A stretch of DNA of 64,000 nucleotides, from positions 1-64,000 of the forward strand of contig JACGCK010000155.1 of NCBI GenBank assembly GCA_014925825.1, written 5' to 3'. Position numbers and translations under genes: made by a program. Source of the stretch: Pholiota molesta. Lineage: Eukaryota; Basidiomycota; Agaricomycetes; Agaricales; Strophariaceae. Below are positions 1-11,429 of the stretch, piece by piece. The notes under the pieces are model-generated. The model had not been told where the DNA came from, made no database searches, and saw nothing but the letters and a program-made list of their open reading frames with translations. How positions within the stretch are numbered: position 1 is the stretch's first letter; the number at the start of each line of letters is the position of its first letter.

Positions 1-436
1 GCCGGAAGAGATTCTCGCACAGGCGAGATAAGTGGAAGATGTTTGCCCTCTCCTGTTTCCACAGGCGCTCATTTCGACTTTGGCGAGAGTCATCTCCCAT
101 CGGTATTTGGCAACAAACATCAATGGCAAACGGTATCCGTGGGGCAGCCTGACGGTGTCCCCAGAGTGCAGCTTGACCCAGACAAACGGTGCAGAGGGAT
201 TGTATTCGCGCGGAGGGATCGAGAAGGACTTCTCCCAGAGGTGGGTGAGCAGCGCGTCGTGGCTCAATTTGCGCACGGTGCGGGAGGGTATAGGCCCAGT
301 CAAGGGTCGCCGTTCTCGTCACGGACCCCACTGCTCGGGGTCAGGGGGGACGGGGGTATCGAAGCTCAAGCATCGAGGCGACTTCGTCGTCATCGAAGTC
401 ATCGGCCAGCGCTTTGGCTTTCGCCTTGGACGCCAT
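1..436 (-). pseudogene. 5' part of an unrecognised gene, frame broken, runs off the window
   Basis: A convincing coding start lies at 436 (minus), beginning MASKAKAKALADDFDDDEVA and reading to about position 345. Coding-like sequence resumes in another frame at about 320 and continues to about 75 (segment containing SRTVRKLSHDALLTHLWEKS and APFVWVKLHSGDTVRLPHGY). To join the two parts, three one-base corrections are needed within about 60 bp, each at a run of C or G (near 345, 325 and 305). An intron does not explain the switch because no GT...AG pair of plausible length keeps phase. The remaining coding part lies off the left edge. I do not recognise the family. It is either a decayed gene or a cluster of assembly indels; other genes in this window show the same type of break. 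Confidence 0.4.
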
Positions 437-2700
437 CGCAGTAGGTGAAAGACTGAAAACCAGAATCCGAAATTCTGCAAGACCGCCAACAAACCTCATT
501 GGCTTCAGCACGTAACATGCACAAACAATGCAGCGAAACCCCACCCGCGCCGGGTACAGTTGCTGCAAATTAAGTAGCAATTTCAAATTCAAATGTTTCT
601 CCATAACTGTCCAATGGGTTCCTGCTAGAAAATAATGTAACACTGCCAAAAATTCTTTGTTTCCACCTTTCTTTCTACGCAGCTTGTATCCAGCACACAA
701 GTTCACTTCGATTCGCCGACCACAAGCCGAGTCGGCAAATTCGGCACCCAAGCACTGCCTCACCTTGGCCTCAACGGAACCTTCCCCCAACTTTTCCCCA
801 CAGAATCGAGTAACGAATCAATCCGAACAGATGTTTTCTCTAGAATCCGATAAACATCTTTTTTTGCGAATTTCTACTTGGGACAACTCCGGAAATGATC
901 CTGGATGTGCCCAGTCAGTCGTTCTACTCTAAAACCTCTACAAGCCATGCGAAGCGCTGCGACTCGCAATTCAGTGATTCGTCAAGGTTGAACTGGGTTT
1001 TAAGGACTCCATAACTCTGTTTTGGGTTCAGGTGAGATCGTTTTTCTCATCATGACTATGTTCGAGGGTCATTTGAGATAGCGAGCTCCCAAAAATCAAA
1101 ATGCGTGCCGAACACCATTGTCACTATCCATGGCGAAAAACTTATCAGTGCGAACTACGGAAAAACGAAGGGAGTAGGACCCATCGTATTGTGACTCCAG
1201 AACTATCACTTACCCTCAAATATCGAGTTATTTTGGAGCGCAGAGAGATGGTCCCACTTATATGAGCGCTAAATGAGCGCATATCACAATGTATACGTCA
1301 TGATCTTGACAGCGATCTCTAACTCTGCTTGTAATTTAAAGAAAAGAGAGTGCTTCATTTACCTCGTCCTGTCTATGTAGGGGGAGTATAAATTGCTGAA
1401 GGCCCAAGTAAGGATTAATGAAAATGTAAGTACTATGCAACCAAGTAAGTATGTTTGTCGGGGTCAGTGACTCGTTCGTCTAATTATTCCGCGTTCAATC
1501 GACTTGGGGGATTTTAATGGACGCCGAGATTCATATCATTGTATGCCTTTATAGCAAGTATAGTACTCTCTTTATGCTCTCCCTGCATCAGAAAGTTTTC
1601 AATTTGCTTTTTTCGGGTTGCACAACCCTATTCAAGCGTAAATAAGCGTTATTCGGCTGCAAAAAGTGGCAGCATTGCCACGACCTGCAGACAGCAAGTG
1701 GAAACACGTCTACATGTTTCTCTCTATGAGCAGTTGCAATAAATGTTGTATCAATTTTTTCGAGAAATATGCCTTTCCTTTCTGACTTTTTGGTTTTATG
1801 ACTTGTGGCAAGCAAAAAGCGAGAAAAAGCGGCCAAGCAAATTGACATCTTACTGGTGTCACTGCTGGGTAAGTGCGTTCTGTTTATCTCGCGCACACCC
1901 AGGTTACACCGCGTTGAGTCCGTAGCCAGCACACACTACGAGCTGCTTCTTGAAATTCATGTCGCGAATTTGAAGATTAGAGTTTGGAAATAGAAGGCCT
2001 CAATTACAATGATTTTGATTTTTCCATACACCTCAGCGAGTAAGCTCCATTTTGCAGGCAGTTGTCGGATACCTAACAGTGCATCAGTTTGTGTTTCTCT
2101 TCCTCTTCTCTCCGGTGCATAACCGTTTGGTAATACAACACCTTTACTTACGGCTTGCTCTGCAGACATCCCTTGACTCACCTCTACCGGGGCATTATCG
2201 CAAAATATAGCACGGGTCTGAGTATACTGTGTATCAAGACCGGGAATCGTTTGAGGATGCTTTCCGACGCCTGTAGGATCACCTATTGTTGAAACCTGAA
2301 CGATAAGAATATGAATTTGCGTACCTGCGAGGATATTCAGCTCAGCACGACATCAAATGGGAGAATGTCAATGCACAGCACTACTTACTTGGAAAGAGCG
2401 AGCCCTTATATCCCTTCCAGCTTAAGTAGTGGACTTACCACATATAATGTCGGGATCTACTTGATGATTGAAATCAATCGCCGACCGACGCCGCTCGCTA
2501 AGCAAGATAATTCGTGTCCAGATTGCGCTTCGTCAGCTTTTCTGACAAAGATTTCTTCCCGAGGAACGTGAACGCGCATAAACTCTCGTGAACCACGGTA
2601 TAAAGAGTCTCAGTCAGCATCTTTTGACGTGTACCCGACGTGTACCCCATGGTGCGACATATAGCGCGACATGATCACACCTCGGCTAAGCCTATTGCAT
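437..2700. other. Intergenic region without a recognisable gene
   Basis: About 2.2 kb with only short open frames lacking any family resemblance or splice-consistent extension. The right end carries the promoter of the flavin oxidoreductase gene. I see no repeats or RNA genes in it. Confidence 0.5.
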
Positions 2701-2712
2701 CATTCATCCAAG

Positions 2713-2719
2713 TATAAAG
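2713..2719 (+). promoter_or_regulatory. TATA box of the flavin oxidoreductase gene
   Basis: TATAAAG at 2713-2719, about 100 bp before the start codon at 2820, followed by a pyrimidine-rich stretch (CTCTTATCTCTTTCACTC) typical of fungal transcription start regions. Confidence 0.45.
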
Positions 2720-2819
2720 TTGGGTTCGATTTCTCCAGAGTAGATTCCTCACATACTCTTATCTCTTTCACTCACTCGAAGCTCCAAATCCTTAACGGAT
2801 ATCTCATTCTTCTTGAACG

Positions 2820-4091
2820 ATGTCGACATCGAGCCTCTTTCAGCCTATCAAAGTCGGAGTCAACACCCTTCAACATCGCGTTGTCCTCGCACCCTTGACG
2901 CGGTACAGAGGAACTCAAAAAGAACATGTTCCGACACCGTGGATGACGACTTATTACACCCAGCGAGGAAGCAGCCCAGGTACCTTGTTAATAACAGAGG
3001 CAACCTTCATCTCTCCTCAGGCGGGTGGCTATGATAACGTCCCCGGTATCTGGAGCGAAGCCCAAATTGCTGCATGGAAAAAGGTAATTCTGCATTATAT
3101 CAAATATCGGATCGTCTAATCTAACGACTTATTGATAGGTCACGGATAGCGTCCATGCCAAGGGCTCCTTCATCTATCTGCAACTATGGGCTCTCGGACG
3201 AGCTGCAAAGCCCCATCTTCTCAAAGAAGACGGCTACGACTTAGTTTCTTCCTCCAACATCCCCATTAAAGAGGGGGACCACGCGCCAAGGCCTTTGACC
3301 ATCTCCGAAATCCAGGAGTACATCCAGACCTACGCACAGGCCGCCAAGAACGCGGTGGAGGGTGCAGGCTTCGACGGAGTGGAGATCCACTGCGCCAACG
3401 GCTACTTACCCGACCAGTTCCTCCAGGACGTCAGCAACAAGCGCACGGACGCGTACGGAGGCAGCATCGAGGCGCGCAGCAAGTTCCCTTTGGAAATCGT
3501 TGACGCTGTAGTCAAGGCCATCGGCCCAGAGAGGACTGCCATCCGTCTTAGCCCTTGGAGTACCTTCCAAAGTACGCCTCACCTATAACAACTGCGATCC
3601 GACATTGACTAAATACTCTTCAATTCCAGGCATGCATATGGTGGATCCCATCCCTCAATTCAGCCATTTTGTCAGCAATGTCGCTGCCGCTTACCCAAAT
3701 CTAGCGTACTTGCACGCCGTGGAACCTGAAGTTCCCGGAACGGACGAATCGAACGACTTCATCCGCAACATATGGGCCCCCAGGCCGTTTATCACTTGTC
3801 AGGGTTACACGAGAGAGACCGCAATCGAGCGCGCGAACTCCAAGGGTGACCTCATTGCGTTTGGGAAAGACTACATCTCCAACGTACGTAGCTATTATCC
3901 CTTCCTTTGATATGACGCATGCTAATTTGCATCGTTTCGCTTCACAGCCTGATCTCCCGACTCGCTTGCTGAAGGACATTCCTCTCACTCCATTTGACGC
4001 GGATACCTTCTATACCTCTGGTCATCTCCCAAATACCGAACATGGTTACACTGACTACCCCTTCGCTTTGGATGTCAAAGCTCAAGCATAG
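2820..4091 (+). CDS. NADH:flavin oxidoreductase, Old Yellow Enzyme family
   Basis: Four exons: 2820-3083, 3139-3571, 3630-3883, 3948-4091; phases close exactly to give 364 aa, normal for the family. Proteins of this family are FMN-containing TIM barrels that reduce activated C=C bonds with NAD(P)H, usually in the cytosol. Visible hallmarks are the N-terminal FMN-binding strand (HRVVLAPLTRYR), the QLWALGRAA motif, and the catalytic His/Asn motif followed by the barrel signature (IHCANGYLPDQFLQD and NKRTDAYGGS). In the active-site motif Cys replaces the usual Gly (HCAN rather than HGAN), while the His and Asn are kept. The C-terminal phosphate-binding region (GDLIAFGKDYISNPDLP) is present. Stand-alone gene, no pathway neighbours. 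The exact substrate cannot be told. Confidence 0.93.
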
Positions 4092-4805
4092 GCAGGAAGG
4101 CACTGCTTTGATTGGATACCTTTAGATTAACGCTATATAGTAACACATTTTGGACTCGTAATTTGCTGGACCTTATTTTGAGTAATACATGAATATTACA
4201 GTGCCTTGTGCTTTAGTTGTGAGAGTTTGAAGAACAACACAATTGGAAATGAATTTAACTGGCTTTACCGGTGGTACGGAATGTTAGCAAGTCTGGATCA
4301 TACAGCAGATGAGGGACGCAAAAAAGATTTTCGTAGTCGGAGGACCTGCTGGAAGTTGGAGCCAGGTGGGCGCTCACGTCAACGTGAGGTAGAATAAGGT
4401 TCAAACGTTCAGAACTGGTGTTTGCATGATGATTGTAGATTTTGATATGCGTCCTTTATTAGTAAATGCGTTGAGAACTTCATGGCCTCCAGAGTCGACG
4501 TTTCAGACCGACATCAGAGGATGCGACGGGGCTTTAATTTCACAACTCTTCTTGCAAGGGACAGTCACCGGGTAGATAAAACGCAGCAAAAAATCATTGA
4601 AATATGGGTATGGCAAACACAAAAACACTGTCTACACAATGAATAAAGAGATAGGTATGTCAACACTAGATATATAGATATAGAACAGATATATGTAGAA
4701 CAAATAAACAAGAAGCACGAGTCCACAGCACAACCAACCCGCGCTTCATCGCAGGGCTCTCTTCACCGAACCGAACGGCCTTCCAAGTTCAGTGCGGATT
4801 GCACC
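4092..4805. other. Convergent intergenic region
   Basis: About 700 bp between the 3' ends of the flavin oxidoreductase (+) and the IML2-like gene (-). It contains AT-rich sequence with ATATAGATATAG-type short repeats near 4669-4690, likely 3' UTR and terminator sequence. No gene seen. Confidence 0.5.
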
Positions 4806-7800
4806 TTACAGCCGCCCGCCCTTCCCCAGCACAGCAACCGCCGCATGCGTGCGCATCTCCAGCGCGTTCTCCATGCTGTACTTCCCCTTCCGCCCGCTCG
4901 GCCCGACCTCGAGGTAGCGCCCGCTCAGGATCAGCTCGAACTGCGCCAGCGCGGCCTTCTCCGCCGCCGTATGGACGTGCTGCGTGTGCGCATCGTGGCC
5001 CGACGAGGCCGTGCTATGCGTACGCGAGAGCGAGGGGGCGGACGCGATGGATTCGGGGGGGAGGTTGGCGAGGAGGCGGCCGTATTCGTAGTCTGTACGT
5101 ACGAGGATGAAGATACTTGAGCTGAGTGGAATTTTGGAGAGAGGAGGGGCACGTACGGGCGTGGTATACCAAATGGTGGTCGAGCTCAATCTTCGGGCCG
5201 TACTCGAAAACCGCCTGGAAAGCGAGCTCCGCCGCGCGCGCGGCGTGTGCCTGGGGGATAGCAGTCGCCGTGCTCGCGTCGTCAGCAGGGTCCAGCTCCG
5301 CATCAGGGTCCTACGCGTTAGCACAACGTAGCGACACAAAAAAGAGACCAAATCGGCACGCCAATGGCAAATCCAGCAATGCAAAAAAGAGAGAGGAAAA
5401 GAGGTGGCATCATCAGCTCGGATATGCGGCACAACGCAAGGGACGCGAACGCACCGGATACGCGACATAGCGCATGCACACGCCCCTCAGGAACATCACA
5501 AGACAATAGTCGTCCCAGTACCCCTTGCCGCCATGATACCCCTTCTCTCGCGCCTTCCACTCCTTCTCGGGCGTCTTCACCCGCACCTTCTCGCTGCTAC
5601 TACTCTCTTTCCCTTTCCCATTCACACCACGGGCGTTTTCCACGGCGACGACCTCCTCCAGGACACCGAGCTCGCGCAGCGCCGCGTCGACCTCGGGCAG
5701 CATCCGGCGGACGATGACGCCGCGCGGCGCGTGCGTGATGCCCTGGAAGATATACGCCAGCTCGAGCGCCGGCAGCACGAGCCACCCCTGCGCGCTGAAC
5801 TTGCGCGCCTTGCGCGCGACGAATTTCTAGATATCCATGAAAACACGCGACCCAGTTAGCTACTGCCAAAACGCGACGCATGCGGTCAAGAGAAGGAGAA
5901 GGACGGACCTCCATCGGAATGCTCTTCCCGGCGATCTTCTGCCTGAGCCCGGGCACGCGCTCCATCATGCGCGCGGCCTCGTCCCGCCGTTTCGTCTTCT
6001 CCGCGTCCGACACGTCCTTCGCGCTCTCGAGGAGACACACCGCCATCCCATACGAGTATATCGCCTTGCTCCACTACAAAACCACACACACACCCATCAG
6101 TAAATCCACAAAACCCTTGGTCAAGCGCGCCAAACGGAGTGCAAATAAGAAAAAAACGCAACACATACCGTGGCCTCGCGCTCCAGCTCCCGCCAGCACC
6201 CCAACGACGCCTCCACGTCCCACAGCGCCAGATGCGCGATCGCGATCTCCCAGAACGAGATGTGGTGCAGGTTCCTGTACTGCGTCTGCGACTGCATCGC
6301 TTGGGTGTAGTACTTGATCGCCTCCGTCGGCTGCGAGCGCATCAGCCCCAGGCGGCCCGCGCCGAAGAGGAAGAACACGCCTGCGAGTTGGGTGGGCGGT
6401 AGGGTAGCGGGGGGTCAGTAAGCGGAAAAGTCAAAGTCAGCATGCGGCGCACGGCGGAGGAATGGAAGGAGGGTGATGGGGTGATGGGGGAAAGAGGAGG
6501 AGGGGGACGCACCGTTCGGGTACCGCTTCAAGTTCCACCGGACGATCCTGCCCGCCATCCGCACGTCGACGCCCTCGAACGTGAAGCTCGAGAGCACGAG
6601 GTGGAAGATCAGCAGCGCCATGTCCGCGATCGACCGCCGCACGCCTTCCTCCGCTGTCCACCAAAAAACCGTACGTCAACACGTCAACAAAAATCCCACC
6701 ACCTCCAACTGAAATCCAATGGATGAACTCACCCGCCCCAACCCGCGGCTCTTCCTCCCCCCCAACCCACCCGCCCGCCCTCATCAGCGTCTCCAGCCCC
6801 ACCCCCCGGTCCCCTCTATACCCGAACAGCCCCCGAGCGCGGCGAGCTTGCCCGGCATCAGGCTCAGCACGAGGTGCGACAGCCCGACGCCGAGGTGCAC
6901 GCCCGAGCGGAAGTGCGCGTCAATGGTTGGGTCGGGGTCGGGGGCGTCGGCGGAGTCGAGGTACGCGCCGAGCGCGCGGTAGACGCTGAACGTGGTGCGC
7001 ATGTTGAGTCTAGGGGAGGGGGTGTTAGCGCGTGTGAGAGGACGGTAAGGATGAAGGGGTTGAGGGAACGCAGATAAGGAGCAGGATGATGAGCACTCGC
7101 GGAGTCCTTGACTGCTGGCGACATAAACCCTTGACAAGAACCGTCCCACCAAAATGATGCCAGAACATAAATTGGAAATAAAAATAAAAATAAAACAGAA
7201 AGAAAGAAAAAGAAAACCGAACAGAAATGCAGATCAGGAACCGCACTGTGGTCGAAAGCCTGTGGGTGCTGGGACGAGAAAGGGGGGAAAGAGTGCCGAA
7301 TAGCCTCAGACACGTCGCCATCCACTTTCAAGCTTCGCCACTGTCTCTCCGACCTGAATACCCTCCATCTCCAACCAAATCCAAAATCCAAAAACGCAAA
7401 ACCAAAACAGAAAACCACTCACGCCTCCTTCACAAACGCCAACCAGTCCCCCGAATACACGATCCCCAACAACGCCTTCTCGAACAGACTCTCCGCGTAC
7501 ACCAGCTCCGCGTGGCGCTCCACGGGCGTCATACTTGCGATGGCGGCGACGGAGGCGCCGCCGCCGTGCACGGCGGAGACGACGGCGCCCGCGAGCCGCG
7601 AGCCGAGGAAGGCGGGGCGCGCGCGGTGCGCGGCGGCGATGGCGTTCCCGTGCTTGGTGTGCTGGATGCCGGCGAGGAGGTCCTGTGTACGTGCGGGGGT
7701 GGGTGGGTGGGTAGCAATCAGCACGCTGGTTCGGGATGGGTTCGAAAGCAAAGTAGAGGAACTGGAACGCACCTCATCCTCATAGCTCATCAGCCCCTTC

Positions 7801-8268
7801 ACACACTGGATCAGCCCGAACCCCGTCGCGAAGTACAACCTTTCCATCCGCGGGTCGCCCGCGCGCATGTACGCCTCGCTCTCGAGCATGTGGCTCGAGA
7901 GGAACAGCTCCAATGCGTGCTGCACGCACGGCAGGTCCGCGAGCGCGTTGGCGGGCGTGTACGGGTGCTGCACGGGCGGCGGCGCGGGAAGCGCGCGGCG
8001 AAGGGGGTCGAATCGGGTTTGGGGGAGGAGTCGGGTTTGGAGGGGAGGTGGGGGTGTCGGAGGAGGCGGAGGTGGAGGCGGATGTGGCGGGTGTGAGGAG
8101 CCCGCCGGCGTCGCTCGCGGTGGGCGACAGCGCGTCCTTGCCAGTAGGAGGGGCGGTGCTCATGGTGTGCGTGGAGGCGGCGCTGTCCGAGTCGCTGTCG
8201 TTCCTGGAGGCGTCGGCGTTCGTTGTGCCAGCGCGACTGGAGAAGCCGAAGATCGAGGATAGGACCAT
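4806..8268 (-). CDS. IML2/TTC39 family protein (TPR-type, mitochondrial outer membrane / inclusion-body clearance)
   Basis: Nine exons on the minus strand: 8268-7773, 7682-7423, 7009-6733, 6653-6513, 6380-6169, 6073-5909, 5826-5455, 5310-5157, 5092-4806; about 787 aa. Family features seen: the SRLAGAVVSAVHGGG block, VERHAELVYAESLFEKALLG, LSHLVLSLMPGKLAALG followed by FGYRGDRGVGLETLM, then TPR-like helices (EAIKYYTQAM, HHISFWEIAIAHLALWD, YWDDYCLVMFLRGV) and a C-terminal helix pair. Yeast Iml2 helps clear protein inclusions and associates with mitochondria and lipid droplets; human relatives are TTC39A-C. Two frame problems occur. At about 6836 a run of five G needs one more G (phase of the flanking exons confirms exactly one missing base). 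In the C-rich N-terminal linker (about 7970-8130) the frame also shifts by one. Both are probably sequence errors, but a true disruption is not excluded. Confidence 0.85.
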
Positions 8269-9500
8269 CACAGCGGGAGAGCGGATGGGGAGGAGGAGGA
8301 GGTTGGACGGAAGGAAGACGACGCCGTGGTGGTTGAGTTGGGTCGAGATCAAATAGAGGGAGGAAGTGGTGACGGATCCAAAGAGGGGCAGCAAGCGTCC
8401 GCGTCGACAGCAGGGCAGGTGCAGTTGTCAACGTATCGTTCGACGGAAAGACAGTCGAAGTGGCGGGTCAGAAATGGATTACATATGTATACGTGTGGGG
8501 GTGTGGGGAGGTGTGGGGAAAGAAGCAATAAGGTCCGCATCAATCCACCATTCCGACCGGCACGAGTGCGTATTTGGAAATTCATCACCCAGTGCAGGAA
8601 CATGCAAGACCACCCGTATGTATGTACCCCCCCAGATTAGCGCGTGATTGTGTCAGCGGAGGTGGGCGAAGACGGGGCGGGCGTCATATGTGGTCCATGC
8701 GCGTCATGCACGATGTGTCGAGCGAGAGGGATTCGGATTTCGAGATGGAGAGAAGAATTGCAGAACACGATCAGCATCCGTGCATGGAGCCATCATGCAA
8801 TATTGCCCCGCACCGTAATAGCATCCGTTCCTCCTCTTCCGCTAACTATTCCCAGCGGTAACTCCAAAACCGGATGCTGAATTCAACGTCAAAACGTGCC
8901 ATGTCAATACACTGCAAGAATGGCAGCAGCCAAATGCGGGACAGCGGCGCACCGTATCAGATGACCTGGTCTATGGATCGCCTGCTCGTGCGCGTCGTGG
9001 GATGAGCGGGATGTGCGGGGTGAAGCGGAGTTGCAGTGATGACGCGGGGTGCAACTGGGTGCAATTGCCAGCACAGTAAGCGCGCGACGCGGGTGGAGCA
9101 GTGCTGCAGGGACTATCAGAACCCGTCAAAAGCGCCCGTCTTGAAACAGAAGACAACGCACTTGCCACCAACTCAGTCACTGAGAATCGATAATCAACTA
9201 GCCAATCCTATCAAGTTCGAGCGTCGGAGGCCAACGAGAGGCGCGGTGGGGTAAGTAGGGAGTGGTATAATGGGCGAAGGAGAGCTGGCATGAAGGAAAC
9301 ACAACCAACGGATAAAAATTTGATCGCCGGTGTCATCGGATCAACTCTCGGAAGCGCACACTATACTTAGCGCACGTCCTCGACATCGCCGCCTTGTCGC
9401 CACCTATACCTCCTTGCTCGTTACTACTACTTACTATGATCCACCTTGCTGTATGTGAAGTGCGTGTATGAAATTAGGAGTATCGTTACGTAAGGACACC
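8269..9500. other. Upstream region of the IML2-like gene, no gene
   Basis: GC-rich 5' flank of the IML2-like gene, then sequence with scattered short open frames that have no splice-consistent continuation. I see nothing recognisable. Confidence 0.45.
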
Positions 9501-9504
9501 AGCA

Positions 9505-9534
9505 CCTTTACCTTTACCTTTACCTTTACCTTTA
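9505..9534. repeat. (CCTTTA)5 microsatellite
   Basis: Five perfect tandem copies of the hexamer CCTTTA. It is not the fungal telomere repeat (TTAGGG/CCCTAA) and lies just outside the TTGCGC-motif cluster that starts at about 9541. Confidence 0.9.
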
Positions 9535-9540
9535 CAGTAG

Positions 9541-10315
9541 CGCTAGCTTGACTTGCACTTGACGTGCACTGGATTTTTGCGCTCACCTGCGCTAGTCATC
9601 AACTTCTGCGCTCACTCACGCTCCTTCAGAGCGCAAGTCCTCTACCGAGCAGAAAATCTGCGCTTATGACTGGTTATTTTTCAATATTCTACTACATATA
9701 TCTACCAGAGTACAAAGCAAAGCCATCCACTGGGACGTCGTGTTCTGGACTTCCTCGCGCCCGGCATGGCGCTTCCCAGAGTCTCCATCCCGGCGGCGAA
9801 AATGATGCGCTCCAGAGTTACTCACCTCAATCGTAACAGTAATCTCGGTGCGTGCCAGAGTCGCCAGCGCCTCTGTCCAACGCACCACCGTTGACACTGC
9901 CCATAGCTGGTCCTCTAGCTCGCACGCGCATGGGTTATGGGCGGACGCAATCCACAACGACATGCGGCGTTGACAACCACAACCAGGCCGCTGTGTGCGT
10001 TCGAAATTCGAATGCGTATGCTGGTGGAGCGCGCTTGGGAGGGTAATGTGGATAGCGACGACGAGCCTTGCAGCAGATAGACTTGGTTAGCCGACTTCAG
10101 GCACGTTCAAGTGTTATAAATCAATAAGGCTTATCAATCAACTAGCGATATCGATACGATGTACAAGTAAATAGCTATGCTGATACGGGTAAAGCAAGGA
10201 CTTGCGCAAACTCGCGCTAACTTGCGCCCCAAATCCACGGATTTGCGCTAGGTTGCGCGTAAGTTGCGCTACGGTGCAAAGCGCACGGTAGCGCACGCAC
10301 AAGCGCAAAATTTCG
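9541..10315. mobile_element. Probable non-autonomous DNA transposon with TTGCGC/TGCGCT subterminal motifs
   Basis: Both ends of this stretch are crowded with one short motif: TGCGCT/TTGCGC or its complement occurs at least five times in 9541-9664 and at least seven times in 10200-10313. The middle (9665-10195) lacks it and has no convincing gene. Clusters of a short degenerate motif near both ends are typical of subterminal repeats, the transposase binding sites of hAT-like and related elements. Ends resembling TTTTTGCGC (left, near 9572) and the complement of GCGCAAAATTTCGG (right, near 10302) may be the inverted termini, but I could not find a clean target-site duplication, so the limits are uncertain. 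Confidence 0.4.
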
Positions 10316-10614
10316 GTACAGTTGGTGAATTTGGGCGTTGGGATTGGCTCGTATCTTGCTGGCATGATCAAGTAAGATACACACACAATTACTTATGTAG
10401 TCTTTTTATCAACACAATAACAACAATTTCATTCAAGCCAGCAGATATTCTATGGACCAAGTATATCAATTGACGACCACAAATGATCAAGTAGCAAAAA
10501 CGGCAGCAGCAACAGCAGACATCACAATTCAGAACCTCAAAATACCAAAAGAAAAAAAGAAAGAAAGAAAAAAAAAACATGTACATGTACATCCAAGGAT
10601 GCACACCAGGCACT

Positions 10615-11429
10615 CTAGATGCCGGCGAGCCCAAGAATAGAGGTCAACCCGAGAGACGTAAGCGGAGCCACGAGCGAAAGCAAAATCGGGAGCATCGAAA
10701 TCATCAGACCCGTGCCCAGGCCGCTGGAAAGCGTCAGGACCGTAGTAAGCATGGTCCTAGTGTAATAAGAAAAGTTGAATGAGCAAAACCGCGCCACAGA
10801 AAACCGAACTGATCAACGTACCCGATGGTGGTGATGAGCGGCGTCACCTGCGGGCCCAGCGGCGTAGTAGACACGACGCCAGAGGCCACGGAGAGCCCGC
10901 TGAGGAGCAGCTGCACGCCCGCAGTCAATATCACGCAGAAAAACCGTCAGTTACGAACGAGCTTACCTGGAGGAAGGGCCCGGCGACGCCGACGAGCGCG
11001 GTGATCGAAGCGGGGTCCGACACGATGGACGTCGGGTTCAGCGCGATCGTCTGGAGCTCGCTCTGCGCCGCAGTGAGCGCGGTGATGATGCCCTGGAGGC
11101 TGCTCGTCAGGCCCGCGGTGTCGATCGCGCCCGGGTTGGCCACGGAGCCCTCTGCATGTACATACCATGGAGTCAGTATTGGGGTTCTGCGGGGGCGTGG
11201 ACGGGAGAGGGGACGTACGCAGGATGCCGAGGAGGGGCGTCGCCACGGTGGACAAGTCTGTCAAGACCGAAAGAAGGGATGCCACTGGCAGTTGGCGTTC
11301 GAGGACTTCATCGGTAGGGTCGACAGCACGAGCGACGACGGCGTCGGCGTCGCTCGCAATAGGCCCAGCGAGAGAAGAGGTGGCGCAGGCCAAAGACACG
11401 AAGAGGGTAATGAAGCGAGGGAAGTACAT
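10615..11429 (-). CDS. Small secreted hydrophobic protein, possibly HsbA-like (cell wall galactomannoprotein type)
   Basis: Four exons: 11429-11219, 11151-10967, 10910-10822, 10756-10615; phases close to 208 aa. The N-terminus is a clear signal peptide (FITLFVSLACATSSLAG) followed by a short, acidic pro-like stretch ending in ERQLP. The mature part is made of amphipathic, Ala/Leu/Ser/Thr-rich helices (SLLSVLTDLSTVATPLLGIL, TSSLQGIITALTAAQSELQT, PQVTPLITTIG, SLGLTSILGLAGI) with no cysteine in the mature chain. This pattern resembles the hydrophobic surface-binding protein A / cell wall galactomannoprotein group, which are secreted surface-active proteins, but no signature motif is decisive. 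An extracellular or cell-wall role is inferred from the signal peptide only. Confidence 0.75.

Noticed and set aside
4845..8431. Many long Arg/Pro/Ala-rich open frames on both strands
   Set aside because: They are antisense or out-of-frame shadows of the GC-rich IML2-like gene, which alone shows spliced continuity and family motifs.
9505..9534. Telomere-like repeat
   Set aside because: The unit CCTTTA differs from the fungal CCCTAA and there are only five copies inside the chromosome.
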